Under the pieces are notes generated by a model that was not told the DNA's origin, did not search any database, and saw nothing but the letters and a program-made list of their open reading frames with translations. This document shows positions 38,632 to 48,342 of a stretch of DNA of 64,000 nt, one piece after another. The translations under genes were made by a program, and so were the position numbers. The stretch lies in assembly GCF_000818015.1 (NCBI RefSeq), contig NZ_CP007511.1, forward strand, positions 2,094,001 through 2,158,000. Direction: 5' to 3'. The stretch is from Stutzerimonas balearica DSM 6083 (GTDB lineage Bacteria; Pseudomonadota; Gammaproteobacteria; Pseudomonadales; Pseudomonadaceae). Within the stretch, counting starts at the first letter, position 1; the number at the start of each line of letters is the position of its first letter.

Positions 38632-39784
38632 ATCGTCCTCCTGGGCGGCCAATGGCGACGCCGGTGAAGGTCTGGTTGATGTGCATGCCGTTGTACTGCT
38701 CGCCGTAGGTGTTGAAGCCAATCACCTGCTGCCGGCGCAGAAGCTCCGAGGCCGCTTCGCCAAGCCCGCGCTCCTCGACCTCCAGGCGACGCAGGAAGCA
38801 GTCGCAGCCGATGGTCAACAGCGGCGCGCCCAGGCGCTGCTCCAGGCGCTCGAACAGTGCGGTCAGGTTCGGCAATAGCGGGCCGGGCTCCATGGCAGTG
38901 AGCACGATGCCGTTTTCCACCGCACAGTAGAACGTCAGGCTGAGGTCGTCGTTGACCTTCTGGATCGCGCGCACGTAGTAATGCTCGTTGATGCGCACGG
39001 CCAGTGGGTGCGCGGCGAACAGGCGGTGATCCAGCTGTTCCACCGGAACGCCGATCAGGCGTGCATATTCCTTGGCGGCCGGCTCCGCGTTGAGTTCGTA
39101 TACCCGGCGCGCCTGGCTGTCAGCCTCGGTCACGACGAGCTTTTCGCTGCGCGGCAGGATGTGGTGGGTGGTGAACACCTCGAAATCGAGCCAGGTATTG
39201 ACCAGCACGACAATGGCGGCTCCGGCATGGAAGCGGCCGTTGTAATAGACGTGGGTGCGGGTCAGATGGTTGTCGTCGCCGGCTGAGCCGCCAAAGTGCG
39301 GGATGCTGCCGAACGCGGCGCTGAGTGCGGCGAGCACGACCTCTTCGCGGCTGGACAGGCCGTCGAGCAGGGTCAGCGCGAAACTGTGGTCCTTGATCGG
39401 CGCGAGCGAATTGCTCCGGCAGTCGGCGCCCAGGCGCTCGACCAGTTGCTGCGCATCAACCAGGCCAAAGCGGTCCATTTCGTCGATCAGCTCGCAGGCG
39501 ATCGAGAAGTTGCGGTGGTCGAAGCCGATGGCCGAGACACAGCTGCGGCTGTAGCCCTGTGCAGTGATTTCACCGGCCGAGGTGCAACCGACCAGGCGCA
39601 CGCCGCCGAAATACTGTTCCAGCGCATCGCCCAGCGCCTCGAGGTCGTATTCGGCTGAACAGAAGAACAGCACGAAGCCCAGGTGCGGATGCATGAGCTG
39701 ACGCGCCAGATCCTGCGCCACGGTTTCGGCCGAGCGCGACTCGGACATGGCAGTACGGACCACCTCGTTCTGCTGTTCTGCCAC
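38621..39784 (-). CDS. nosP: FIST-domain nitric-oxide sensor NosP
   Basis: This 387-residue cytoplasmic protein has FIST N and C domains (LVGCTSAGEI; FGGSAGDDN; GFNTYGEQ). Family members bind haem and sense NO. A GTG start at 39784 preceded by GGGAG is preferred to ATG 39844, which has no ribosome-binding site, and gives a length in line with the P. aeruginosa protein. The overlap with nahK supports a sensor-kinase pair. A weak CTACTTGAGTAC element lies 64 bases upstream. Confidence 0.87.
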   Translation of the reverse strand: MAEQQNEVVRTAMSESRSAETVAQDLARQLMHPHLGFVLFFCSAEYDLEALGDALEQYFGGVRLVGCTSAGEITAQGYSRSCVSAIGFDHRNFSIACELIDEMDRFGLVDAQQLVERLGADCRSNSLAPIKDHSFALTLLDGLSSREEVVLAALSAAFGSIPHFGGSAGDDNHLTRTHVYYNGRFHAGAAIVVLVNTWLDFEVFTTHHILPRSEKLVVTEADSQARRVYELNAEPAAKEYARLIGVPVEQLDHRLFAAHPLAVRINEHYYVRAIQKVNDDLSLTFYCAVENGIVLTAMEPGPLLPNLTALFERLEQRLGAPLLTIGCDCFLRRLEVEERGLGEAASELLRRQQVIGFNTYGEQYNGMHINQTFTGVAIGRPGGRCVR

Positions 39785-39938
39785 TTCCGCACTCCCGCAC
39801 AGCTCTGAATGTCCACATTCTTGGGCAGGGTTTGCAAGGCGCAAATGCTACTTGAGTACCGGTACAGGCCTGCGTAGGTAGCAGCGCGACGCTTTGCCTC
39901 GTCAGCTATGCCGCTAATCGCAGCGACGCAGAAATGCG

Positions 39939-39966
39939 AAAGGCCGGCCCTTGCGGGTCGGCCTTT
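39939..39966 (-). terminator. Hairpin terminator downstream of the porin gene
   Basis: AAAGGCCGGCCC-TTGC-GGGTCGGCCTTT, a 12-bp stem with one G-T wobble, lies between the porin 3' end and the nosP start. The A/T flanks allow it to work for the reverse-strand porin transcript. Confidence 0.65.
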
Positions 39967-40072
39967 GGCTGGAGGTCGGGGCGTGGCACGTCGCTTCGCG
40001 GCCGGCCACTGCAGGCAACGGAGGGAGCGGCCTACGGCTCGTTGTCCCTTCGCGCCCCGCCGCCGTGGCGGA

Positions 40073-41260
40073 TCAGAAGCTCAGCGCAGCACCGACGGCG
40101 AAGGTGCGGGTGTCTTCGTCGAGGGTCGAATCGTCACGACCGGCGATCTCGAACTGGTTCAGTTCGGCGACCAGCTTCAGGTTGTCGTTGACGTCGTGGA
40201 ACAGCGCGATGCCACGGGTTTCGTAGTCGGCTGCCGAACCCAGACCGTTGCCGTCATCCTTGGTCTTGCCGTAGGACAGCGCCACGCGGTTCTTGCCGAA
40301 ACGATAGGAGCCCTGCAGCAGGTAGCCGTCGCTGTCGATTTCGCGCAGCAGTGCTTCGCCAGCGTTGTTGGTGAAGAACGGGTTGATGCCTTCGGCCTGG
40401 AAGCCCGAGGCGGTCAGGGACAGATTGCCCATCTTGGCCTGCACGCCGTAGCCGATGCCCTTGGAGTCGACTTCTTCGATGCTGCTGTCGGTGTTGTCCG
40501 AGCTCTGCTGCATGCCGTTGATCCAGGTGTAGAACTGGGTGCCGCCGACATCGAACTGGTAGGTGACTTCGGTTTCGAAGCGCGGCGCTTCCTGGTACGC
40601 CTTGTCCAGCGTCGAGTTGGTGTCTTCGGTGGTGTCTACCGGGTCCATGATGCCGACTGCGATACGCAGGCCGTCCATTACCGGCGAGCGGTAGGTGATC
40701 TGCGAGGTCGGGAACGGGTACGGGTAGCCGGTGCCGATGTTGCCAAAGGACACGCCGCCACCGTCGACCAGCCCGAGGGTGTCGCTGACCTGGCCGTAGC
40801 CGGTGAGCATTTCGTCGAGCAGGATGTTGGAGCGGGCGAACAGGCCGAAGTCCTTACCGAACAGCACTTCACCCCACTGCTCGTTCGACGCGGTGCCGTA
40901 GAACTGACGAACGTCGATGTCGGTCGCAGTGCCGTTGGTTTCGCTGTCGTTGATGGTCACCCAGAAGGACGAACGACCGCCCAGCTTGATGTCGTCGACC
41001 TGCTTGCTGAAATTGAAACCGATGTAGTTAGGCAGGAAGCCCATCTTCACCCGCGACTGCTTGCGATCGAACTGCTCGCCATCGCGGTCCACATCACTGT
41101 TGACGTAGAAGGTGTTGAAGTAGCCGTCGGTCGAAAAGGTCATGTCGTTCTTTTCGTACAGCACGATCTCGGCCAGGGCAGTCTGGCTGATCGACATGGC
41201 GACGGCACTGGCCAGGGCCAGCGGCAGCAGTGTTCTAGTGGTTTTTTTGTTGTTGTGCAT
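40073..41260 (-). CDS. Outer-membrane porin, Gram-negative type
   Basis: This 395-residue porin has a signal peptide (to about TALA-EI) and an even pattern of amphipathic beta strands ending with the aromatic terminal TFAVGAALSF, as required for BAM insertion. Acidic turns such as NSDVDRDGEQF suggest calcium-rich loops. Porins of this kind sit in quinoprotein clusters and may admit alcohols or glycerol; the substrate is not readable. The 283-base upstream gap carries a GATAAT -10 on the minus strand (about 41305-41310) and a degenerate dyad near 41357. Confidence 0.85.
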   Translation of the reverse strand: MHNNKKTTRTLLPLALASAVAMSISQTALAEIVLYEKNDMTFSTDGYFNTFYVNSDVDRDGEQFDRKQSRVKMGFLPNYIGFNFSKQVDDIKLGGRSSFWVTINDSETNGTATDIDVRQFYGTASNEQWGEVLFGKDFGLFARSNILLDEMLTGYGQVSDTLGLVDGGGVSFGNIGTGYPYPFPTSQITYRSPVMDGLRIAVGIMDPVDTTEDTNSTLDKAYQEAPRFETEVTYQFDVGGTQFYTWINGMQQSSDNTDSSIEEVDSKGIGYGVQAKMGNLSLTASGFQAEGINPFFTNNAGEALLREIDSDGYLLQGSYRFGKNRVALSYGKTKDDGNGLGSAADYETRGIALFHDVNDNLKLVAELNQFEIAGRDDSTLDEDTRTFAVGAALSF

Positions 41261-41543
41261 GGCGCTCTCCGCTTATGGACGACGTAGGGGTCGTGTCGGA
41301 GGCGATTATCGAAACGGTCTCGGCGTCCCCATACGCTGCGATGGCGGCGAATGGCTAGTACTTTGGATGGGGAGCCCGGAGCGCTCGAAAAGCACCGCGC
41401 CGATTCGTTCCGCTGACGCGGGCCGGTATTACACCCAAGGGCCTAGTACTCCGCTGCAGGGGCCGCAGGCAGCGGCTTGCCGCCGCTCACCCGAAGATGA
41501 CGGCGACGCTGCCGAGAGGTGGATTTGGCGCGTCAGCCAGGGT

Positions 41544-44039
41544 TCAGAACAGCGAAGCGGCGTTGCTGACGACCTGCCAGCGAGCCTGGCTGGTACGTAG
41601 AAGCTGCAGCTGCCTGGCGAGTTCGGCCCGGTCGACTCGGGCCATCGCCTCGATCACCTGCTGCGGGTGGTCCGGGTCCAGCCCCGCCAGACAGGCCTGC
41701 CAGGTTTGCTCGGCGCGGCGGCGCAGGGGTATCGACGACACCGCCCCGCCCTCAGCGGGCGATTTCGTGCGAGCCAGGCCAGGCAGCTCCGCCGCAAACT
41801 GCGCCAGGAACGCCTCGATGTGCCCGAGAATTTCCGCTGCCGAAGATTTTGGCGACTGCACCACGAACAACATGCCGGCCTGCGTGCCGAACTGCCGGAA
41901 GCCGCAGAGCACCGCGTACCCCAGCTGAAGCTCGCTGCGCAGGCGGCGAAAGAACGGCGCTTCCATCGTCTGCGCCAGCGTCCGCCAGGCTGCCTCGGTG
42001 GCCACGTCACGGGTTGGAAGCGGACAGAACAGCACAACGGCAGCTTCTTCGCCCGGCTGGCCGAACGACCACCAGTGGCGGGCGCGCAGTACTGGCACAG
42101 GCGCGTTTGGCCGCTCGGCCGAGCGACCGGGCGCCGCGGCGAGCGCCGTGGCCAGCGCCGCCTGTTGCCCGCTGCCCAGCCCGAACGCCAGGGCTTGCCA
42201 GCGCGCCTCGTTCCAGGCGGCGTCGAGGCTGCCGGGGTCACATGCGCCCGGCTGGGTCGCCAGATCGGCGATTCCGAGCAGGCGCGGCAGCCGATTCCAC
42301 AGCTGACGTACCAGCAGTTCCTGACCATTCAGCTCACAGGCTCGCGCCGCTCTTGCCTGTGCCTCCGACAGCGATGCCGGTCCCAGCGATTCGAGCCGCG
42401 GCAGCAGGTCGGCGGCGATCAGGGGTAGCGCCGGAGCGAAGCCGACCAGGCCCAGGCTCCAGGCCGTGCCGAGGTCCTCGAACAGTATTTCGACACCCGC
42501 CTGACGCGCGGCCCAGCGGCGCTCGCGCAAGGCAGCCTCCACCGCCAGTGCCAGACCGATCGACGGCGCCTTGGCGAACTGCCACGAAAGGTAGAGCGCG
42601 CCTTGTCCGTAGGCATCGCTGCCATCGCGTCCAAGCCAGCGCAGTGCCGTCGGTAGCGGCGGCTGGGCGGTGTTCGGTGCCGGGTCGCGCAGCCAGGGGT
42701 TGGCCTTCGGCAGTTGCCAGTCCACCACGGGCAGAGTCGTCGCGGCTGGCAGCGGTTCGTCCGCCAGGCGAAGTACGAAGCCCTCTCCACCGGCCGCCGG
42801 GCACGGCCGCTCGTCACAGGTCAGCAGTGTCGGCCCGGTGCCGACCATGTGCGCCAATAGCTCACCGAGCGCGGGCTGCAGCTGTTCCGGCGACCGCATG
42901 CGCGAACCCGCTTCGATCCAGTAACGCAGGCGCAGCAGTGGCTCCATTCCGACCAGGCTGCGCTGGCGCACGCGCTGGTATTCGTCCCAGGCCGCCGCGG
43001 CTGCCCCGTGGCGCGCAAAGAACGCCAACCAGCTCGAGACCAGGGCAACCACGCCCGGCCGCTGGGCGTGACCTTGTTCGCTCAGACGCAGATCGAGCAC
43101 CACCACCGATTGGCCTCTGTGCAGGTACGGCACGCGCATGGCCAGCCCTTCGCACCACCGGCGTGCGCGCAATGCGGCGATCAGGCTGCCGTCCGCCTCG
43201 CTGGTCAACGCGCAGGCCAGGTAATCCAATGCGCCATCGAGGCTGCCTCTGACCTCGTCGAGCGCGTAGGCCAGCAGCAGCCTGGAGGGCTCATGCGCGA
43301 CCTGCAGGCGGCGGCTCCAGTCGGACCGAAAGGCCAGCCTCGGCAGGCGTGGCGCCGTGCTCTCGGCGGGGGCCGAAGGCACGTGGCACTGCGGTGCCTG
43401 CAACAGCTGCTCGAGGTCGCGGCGCGGCAAGGCGGTCGCCACCAGCAACTCGAGCGCGCCGCTGTTGTAGAACCGGCGATGGTAGTCGGTGAGCGCTGCC
43501 TGGAAATCAGTCGACTCCACCGGCAGGGTTTCGCGGTTGCCGGCATGGAAGCCGCCGAACGGATGCGGATCGGCAAGTGCCGTACCGAGCGCTGCATCGC
43601 AGAGTGTCTCGGTGTCGCGCCCGCGGGCCAGGAACTCGGCCTGTAGGACCTCCCGTTCACGTGCTTGTGCCGCGCGATCGAGCAGTGGCCGCGCCAGCAT
43701 GTCGAGCAGGCGCCTGAGTGCCTGCTCGAAATCCTCCTGGCGAACCTGAAAAAAGAAGTCGGTGTGGCGCTCGCGCGTCGAAGCGTTGAGCTGGCCGCCG
43801 CAGCCCTGGACAAAGGCCATCAGACTGTCGTCGACGGCGTAGGCCTCACTGCCGAGAAACAGCAGGTGCTCGAGAAAATGTGCCAGGCCCGGATAACGCG
43901 TCGGCGCGTCGTGCGCACCACCGGCCACCCGTACCAGGGCCGCCGCCTGACTGCCGGGCGGCAGCGCGAGCAGGCCGACCTTGAGCCCGCTGGCGGTGAC
44001 GAATGATTCGGGGGCAGCACTGGGATCGAAAGCGTTCAT
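41544..44039 (-). CDS. pqqF: PQQ biosynthesis peptidase PqqF (M16 family)
   Basis: This zinc metallopeptidase (831 residues) trims the PqqA precursor after PqqE cross-linking, together with PqqG. The inverted zinc motif HFLEH is at residues 54-58 (H54, E57, H58). The four-domain M16 length is complete. No pqqABCDE genes are in the window, so the rest of the pathway must be encoded elsewhere. It lies 79 bases downstream of the merR gene on the same strand and may share its transcript. Confidence 0.9.
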   Translation of the reverse strand: MNAFDPSAAPESFVTASGLKVGLLALPPGSQAAALVRVAGGAHDAPTRYPGLAHFLEHLLFLGSEAYAVDDSLMAFVQGCGGQLNASTRERHTDFFFQVRQEDFEQALRRLLDMLARPLLDRAAQAREREVLQAEFLARGRDTETLCDAALGTALADPHPFGGFHAGNRETLPVESTDFQAALTDYHRRFYNSGALELLVATALPRRDLEQLLQAPQCHVPSAPAESTAPRLPRLAFRSDWSRRLQVAHEPSRLLLAYALDEVRGSLDGALDYLACALTSEADGSLIAALRARRWCEGLAMRVPYLHRGQSVVVLDLRLSEQGHAQRPGVVALVSSWLAFFARHGAAAAAWDEYQRVRQRSLVGMEPLLRLRYWIEAGSRMRSPEQLQPALGELLAHMVGTGPTLLTCDERPCPAAGGEGFVLRLADEPLPAATTLPVVDWQLPKANPWLRDPAPNTAQPPLPTALRWLGRDGSDAYGQGALYLSWQFAKAPSIGLALAVEAALRERRWAARQAGVEILFEDLGTAWSLGLVGFAPALPLIAADLLPRLESLGPASLSEAQARAARACELNGQELLVRQLWNRLPRLLGIADLATQPGACDPGSLDAAWNEARWQALAFGLGSGQQAALATALAAAPGRSAERPNAPVPVLRARHWWSFGQPGEEAAVVLFCPLPTRDVATEAAWRTLAQTMEAPFFRRLRSELQLGYAVLCGFRQFGTQAGMLFVVQSPKSSAAEILGHIEAFLAQFAAELPGLARTKSPAEGGAVSSIPLRRRAEQTWQACLAGLDPDHPQQVIEAMARVDRAELARQLQLLRTSQARWQVVSNAASLF

Positions 44040-44118
44040 GCAACAGGCTCGAGTGGTCGGTCGGCGAGCATCGCCCGGCGGCCGGCGCGGGGCAACCCTG
44101 CTTCGGAACGAGGCCGGC

Positions 44119-45072
44119 TCAGGTGTCGAGCTGGCCCGCCAGGAATTGCATCAGCCGCCGCTGCATCAGCGACGCGGTGCTGCCAAGACAGGCGATCGAG
44201 GTCCCGCGCAGCGCATCGCGGCCGTGCTCGGCTGCTTCGCCGGCCAGCGCCACCGGGCAATTGACCGCGAGCGCGACCTTGCCGAACTGCCGTACCTGCG
44301 GCTCGCCAGGCGGCAAGTTGGAGAACAGCACCAGCGCCTGCGGCTGTACCTTGTCGCAGACCAGCGCCAGCTCGTCCATCGGCTGGCCGAATGGCAACAC
44401 GCTGACGGCCAGGCTGTCGTTACCGAGCAAGAGCCCGGCAATCAGCAGTTCCAGCTCGCGACACTGGCCTGCCACCGCGGCCACCAGCACCCGCTCGCGC
44501 CCCGGAAGCCGGCCCAGTTGCAAGCGCTGCAGGACGCGAGCGCGAAGAAAGGCATCCAGGAACAGCCATTCGCTGGTACGGCCGAATTCGTCCTGACGCA
44601 GCATCAACTCCTGCCATACCGGCAGAAGTACGTCCTGATAGACGATGGCCAACGGGTAGGTCGAAAAGATCTGGCCGTAGAGCTGGTCAAGGCGGGCCTC
44701 GTCGAACTCGGCGACGGCGTTGCGCAGCTGCAGCTGCCATTCGGCCCAGTCGCCGCTGCAGACCTCGGCAGGTGTGGGGGCTTCGGAAGCCGGCCCCGCA
44801 TTGCTGCGCGCGAGCAGGCTGCCGACCTTGCTCACCGCCACACCGCGCTCGGTCCACGCCAGGATGCTGCGCACCGCTTCGACATCCGCCATGGAATAGA
44901 GGCGGTGCCCGCTTTCGGTGCGGGTCGGCTGGATCAGCCCGTAGCGCCGCTCCCAGGCCCGCAGGGTGACGGGGTTGACGCCGGTCAGCCGGGCCACCTC
45001 ACGGATGGGGAACAGCTCGGCTGGTGCCGAAGGGTTGGCTGCTGCGGTGGTCCCGCCGGTGGTCTCGGTCAT
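44119..45072 (-). CDS. MerR/LitR-family regulator without cobalamin motif (first copy)
   Basis: This 317-residue regulator has an N-terminal MerR helix-turn-helix ([20 protein letters not shown]) and a C-terminal region shaped like the helical-plus-Rossmann B12-binding module of CarH/LitR. The B12 signature is missing: the position of E/DxHxxG reads GQCRELEL, and no W-x9-EH is seen. That fits the LitR class reported to depend on a LOV protein rather than adenosylcobalamin. Its recognition helix is identical to that of the regulator at 54828, so both should bind the same TGTACA operators. ATG 45072 is chosen over 45117 for alignment with the family. Confidence 0.87.
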   Translation of the reverse strand: MTETTGGTTAAANPSAPAELFPIREVARLTGVNPVTLRAWERRYGLIQPTRTESGHRLYSMADVEAVRSILAWTERGVAVSKVGSLLARSNAGPASEAPTPAEVCSGDWAEWQLQLRNAVAEFDEARLDQLYGQIFSTYPLAIVYQDVLLPVWQELMLRQDEFGRTSEWLFLDAFLRARVLQRLQLGRLPGRERVLVAAVAGQCRELELLIAGLLLGNDSLAVSVLPFGQPMDELALVCDKVQPQALVLFSNLPPGEPQVRQFGKVALAVNCPVALAGEAAEHGRDALRGTSIACLGSTASLMQRRLMQFLAGQLDT

Positions 45073-45166
45073 GGGCGGCTCGTGCGCTGAAAAGTGCCGG
45101 CATTGTAGCGCAGCCATTCCGGCAAGTCGGAACTGCGCGCATCCACCGCCGGCATGGCCCGCCCGC

Positions 45167-45466
45167 TCAGTCGTTCAAGGGCACGCGCAGACCCTCGTCG
45201 GCGCCGAGCGGTGTGGGCCGGCCGATGATCTCGTCATGGCTGACCGGTTGCCGCCAATAGACCTCCTGCACGCCACAGCCGCGCAGCGCCCGCTTCAGGC
45301 TTGCCTGATCGCGCCAGAGCGTCTGGCCTCGTTCGTCGGCGAATGCCGAGCGAGTCCCGCGATGCTCGATGACCCAGGCGTTGTAGCCGCAGCATTGCAG
45401 GCTCCGCAGCTCGACCTCTATTACCCGCCCCTGACGCATCGCGCGGCGCAGATCATTGCGTGTCAT
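45167..45466 (-). CDS. DUF6482-like hypothetical protein
   Basis: This 99-residue cytoplasmic protein has no recognised catalytic motif. It contains [15 protein letters not shown] and a Trp/Arg-rich middle. I recall similar short proteins in pseudomonads (DUF6482), but their role is unknown. It is divergent from folE and shares its TGTACA-containing promoter region, so it is probably part of the light regulon. A GTG at 45481 is an alternative start; neither start has a strong ribosome-binding site. Confidence 0.7.
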   Translation of the reverse strand: MTRNDLRRAMRQGRVIEVELRSLQCCGYNAWVIEHRGTRSAFADERGQTLWRDQASLKRALRGCGVQEVYWRQPVSHDEIIGRPTPLGADEGLRVPLND

Positions 45467-45490
45467 CGTCGAAATACCCACTTCGATACC

Positions 45491-45622
45491 TGTACAGAAA
45501 TTACGGATTTGTACATGCCTAGAGCCCTAGCGGTGCCGTCTCGGGAGCTCTGCGCGCCGGGAAAACTGTACAACAAACCGAGAAATACTCAAATAACTTG
45601 TACATTCATATTTTGTCGTATA
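45491..45622. promoter_or_regulatory. TGTACA operator array between DUF6482 and folE
   Basis: TGTACA occurs at 45491, 45510, 45567 and 45599. The last pairs with CGTATA at 45617 across 12 bases (site 45599-45622), the spacing seen at the photolyase promoter; the first two are 13 bases apart. TTGTAC (45598-45603) and TATAGG (45619-45624) could be the folE -35 and -10. The motif matches the T(G/A)TACA-N12-TGTA(C/T)A consensus I recall for P. putida LitR proteins. Confidence 0.7.
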
Positions 45623-45658
45623 GGTTTTCAAGCGTACCGACCACACCTGGACCGCATC

Positions 45659-46219
45659 ATGGACACGCTCTCTTCTCAATACCGCGACATCCTCCAAGGG
45701 CTGGGCGAAGACCCCGAGCGTGAGGGCCTGCGCGACACGCCGCTGCGTGCCGCCAAGGCCATGCGCTACCTGTGCAATGGCTACACGAAAAGCCTGGAGG
45801 AAGTCGTCAACGGAGCGCTGTTCGCCTCCGACAACGACGAGATGGTGATCGTCAAGGACATCGAGCTTTATTCGCTCTGCGAACATCACCTGCTGCCCTT
45901 CATCGGCCGCGCGCACGTCGCCTACATTCCGACCGGGCGGGTGCTGGGCCTATCAAAGGTCGCGCGCATCGTCGACATGTACGCGCGCCGCCTGCAGATC
46001 CAGGAAAATCTCACGCGGCAGATCGCCGAGGCGATTCAGGAAGTCACCAGTGCGGCCGGCGTGGCGGTGGTCATCGAGGCGCGACACATGTGCATGATGA
46101 TGCGCGGGGTCGAGAAGCAGAACTCGGTGATGAACACTTCGGTGATGCTGGGCGCCTTCCGCAGCTCCTGCAACACCCGCATGGAGTTCATGCAGCTGAT
46201 CGGGCGGGACCGGGCATGA
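45659..46219 (+). CDS. folE: GTP cyclohydrolase I
   Basis: This 186-residue enzyme converts GTP to dihydroneopterin triphosphate, the first step of folate and pterin synthesis. Zinc and catalytic residues are seen in LCEHHLLPF and in SSCNTRMEF. It is the first gene of a tight operon folE-folX-chalcone-isomerase-like-MFS-DUF3833 behind the TGTACA array. This placement suggests a light-induced isozyme that supplies a pterin, perhaps for the photolyase antenna; that is inference. Confidence 0.92.
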   Translation: MDTLSSQYRDILQGLGEDPEREGLRDTPLRAAKAMRYLCNGYTKSLEEVVNGALFASDNDEMVIVKDIELYSLCEHHLLPFIGRAHVAYIPTGRVLGLSKVARIVDMYARRLQIQENLTRQIAEAIQEVTSAAGVAVVIEARHMCMMMRGVEKQNSVMNTSVMLGAFRSSCNTRMEFMQLIGRDRA

Positions 46220-46587
46220 GCCGTCTGGAAAACGGCCTCGCGCGGATCCGCGTGAAGGACCTGCGGCTGCGGACGTACATCGGCATCAACGAGGACGAAA
46301 TTCGCAACCGCCAGGACGTCATCGTCAACCTGACGCTGCACTACCCGGCCGCGACCGCGGTGCGCGAAAACGACATCGACCAGGCGTTGAACTACCGGAC
46401 CATCACCAAGGCGGTCATCCGGCATGTGGAGGACAATCGCTTCGCCTTGCTCGAGCGCCTGACCCAGGAGCTGCTCGACCTGGTGATGGACCACCCGGCG
46501 GTTCGCTATGCCGAGGTCGAGGTCGACAAACCGCACGCCTTGCGTTTCGCCGACTCGGTGTCGGTGACGCTCGCCGCACAGCGCTGA
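46216..46587 (+). CDS. folX: Dihydroneopterin triphosphate 2'-epimerase FolX
   Basis: This 123-residue member of the FolB/FolX tunnelling fold acts on dihydroneopterin triphosphate. It has [11 protein letters not shown] near the N-terminus and the catalytic-type Lys/His in [13 protein letters not shown]. It overlaps folE by 4 bases (ATGA). FolX rather than FolB is favoured by the pairing with folE and by the N-terminal sequence; folE-folX pairs lead to tetrahydromonapterin in pseudomonads. Confidence 0.85.
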   Translation: MSRLENGLARIRVKDLRLRTYIGINEDEIRNRQDVIVNLTLHYPAATAVRENDIDQALNYRTITKAVIRHVEDNRFALLERLTQELLDLVMDHPAVRYAEVEVDKPHALRFADSVSVTLAAQR

Positions 46588-46594
46588 GCCCGCC

Positions 46595-47110
46595 ATGCGC
46601 GCCCTGATCCTGTTCGCCGCCCTGCTCTGCCTGCTCAGCGGCACGGTGCAGGCCAGCTGGCGCCAGGATCTGCCGCAGGCTCGCCTGCAGGGGCAAGGCG
46701 AACTGCGCTTCTTCGGACTACGCATCTATAGCGCCAGACTGTGGAGCGCCGCACCGCTAGGTCAGGCGCCGGCGCCCTTCGCCCTCGAGCTGACCTACCA
46801 TCGGCGCATCAGCCGCGACTCACTGGTGCAGACCAGCCTCGAGGAAATCACCCGCCTGGCCGGCACCGACCTCGCACCGGATCGCCTGGCACGCTGGGCG
46901 CGGGAGATGCGTCAGGCATTCGTCGATGTGCTGCCGGGCCAGCGCATCACCGGTGTCTTTCTGCCTGGCGTGGGTTGCCGCTTCTACGTCGGCGACCAGC
47001 TGCAGCACGAGATCCGCGACCCCGAGTTCGCCGACGCCTTCTTCGCCATCTGGCTCGACCCGCGCACACGCGACCCGGAGCTGCGCCAACAGCTGTTGGG
47101 CCTTCAATGA
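46595..47110 (+). CDS. Exported chalcone-isomerase-like protein
   Basis: This 171-residue protein has a signal peptide (to about TVQA-SW) and a chalcone-isomerase-like fold (GELRFFGLRIYSARLW; LPGQRITGVFLPG, shown in part). Bacterial members are not known to act on flavonoids; a lipid or fatty-acid ligand is more likely. Its place beside MFS and DUF3833 genes recurs in photo-oxidative stress clusters of marine gammaproteobacteria. Confidence 0.82.
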   Translation: MRALILFAALLCLLSGTVQASWRQDLPQARLQGQGELRFFGLRIYSARLWSAAPLGQAPAPFALELTYHRRISRDSLVQTSLEEITRLAGTDLAPDRLARWAREMRQAFVDVLPGQRITGVFLPGVGCRFYVGDQLQHEIRDPEFADAFFAIWLDPRTRDPELRQQLLGLQ

Positions 47111-48342
47111 AACGCATGCCGCTGGCCTGCTACGCCAGCCTCGGCTTGCCCTTGGCCATGGCGATGCTGCCGATCTATGTGTTGGTGCCCAGCTTCTATG
47201 CGGCCGAGCTCGGCCTGGGCCTGGGCATCACCGGCCTGGTGCTGTTCCTGGCCCGGTTGGTCGATACGTTTCAGGACCCCTGGCTGGGGCGGCTGATCGA
47301 CCGCAGCAGCGAGCGTGGCTGGCCGCGCATCCTCGCACTCGCCGCACCGCTGCTGGCGTTGGCGATGCTCGGGCTGCTCGCGCCGCCGACCTGGAGAGAT
47401 ACAGACCTCGCGCTCTGGCTCGCAGCGATGCTGGTGCTGACCTACAGCCTGCACAGCCTGGTGAACATCACCTATATGGCGTGGGGCGCGAGGATTACCG
47501 ATCACCCCGCGAGCCGTACCCGCGTGGCCGCCTGGCGCGAGGGCGCCGGGCTGGTCGGCGTGGTGCTCGCCAGCCTGCTGCCCACGCTGCTCGCGCAGCG
47601 GCTGGGCATGCCCACGGCCCTGCTGGTCTTCGCAGTGGCCTTTGCCGCACTTCTATTGCTCGCGACGGCGTTGACGCTGCGCGGCGCGCCGGTCGCACAC
47701 CGGGAGCCGCGGCGGGAACAGGACGACTGGCGCCAGCCCTTGCGCAACCGGCCGTTCCGCCAGCTGGCGGCGGTCTTCCTGGCCAACGCGGTGGCCGTCG
47801 CGATACCTGCGACGCTGGCGCTGTTCTTCATTACCGACTTCCTTCAGCTGCAGGCCCAGGCCGGCTGGTTTCTGGCGCTCTACTTCGTCTCCGGGGCGCT
47901 CGGCCTGCCACTCTGGACGGCGCTGGCCAACCGTTTCGGCAAGGTCCGCTGCTGGCGGCTGGGCATGTTCACCGCCTGCGCCGCGTTCATCTGGGCGATC
48001 TTTCTCGAGCCGGGTGCGGCATTCGCCTATGCGCTGATCTGCCTGCTCAGCGGCCTCGCCCTCGGGGCGGATCTGGCGTTGCCGCCCGCGCTGCTTGCCG
48101 ACCTCATCCCGCCCGAGGAACGCGGCGCGACGGCCGCCTACTTCGGCATCTGGAGCCTGCTCGCCAAGCTCGCGCTCGCCTTCGCCGGGCTCGGCCTGCC
48201 GCTACTGGCCCTGCTGGGCTACACCCCGGGCGAGCCCGCCGACTGGCGGCTCGCCTTTGTCTACGCCGGCGTGCCCTGTGCATTGAAGTTGCTGGCGGCC
48301 ACGGCGCTTTCGCGCCTCGCTCGTGGAGGAAGCTTCGCATGA
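47107..48342 (+). CDS. MFS transporter, GPH cation symporter type
   Basis: This 411-residue inner-membrane protein has about 12 helices. The loop LVDTFQDPWLGRLIDRS is the melibiose/GPH-family motif between helices 2 and 3. It overlaps the preceding and following genes by 4 bases each. The substrate is unknown; the neighbourhood suggests a lipid-like or pterin compound rather than a sugar. Confidence 0.87.
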   Translation: MKRMPLACYASLGLPLAMAMLPIYVLVPSFYAAELGLGLGITGLVLFLARLVDTFQDPWLGRLIDRSSERGWPRILALAAPLLALAMLGLLAPPTWRDTDLALWLAAMLVLTYSLHSLVNITYMAWGARITDHPASRTRVAAWREGAGLVGVVLASLLPTLLAQRLGMPTALLVFAVAFAALLLLATALTLRGAPVAHREPRREQDDWRQPLRNRPFRQLAAVFLANAVAVAIPATLALFFITDFLQLQAQAGWFLALYFVSGALGLPLWTALANRFGKVRCWRLGMFTACAAFIWAIFLEPGAAFAYALICLLSGLALGADLALPPALLADLIPPEERGATAAYFGIWSLLAKLALAFAGLGLPLLALLGYTPGEPADWRLAFVYAGVPCALKLLAATALSRLARGGSFA

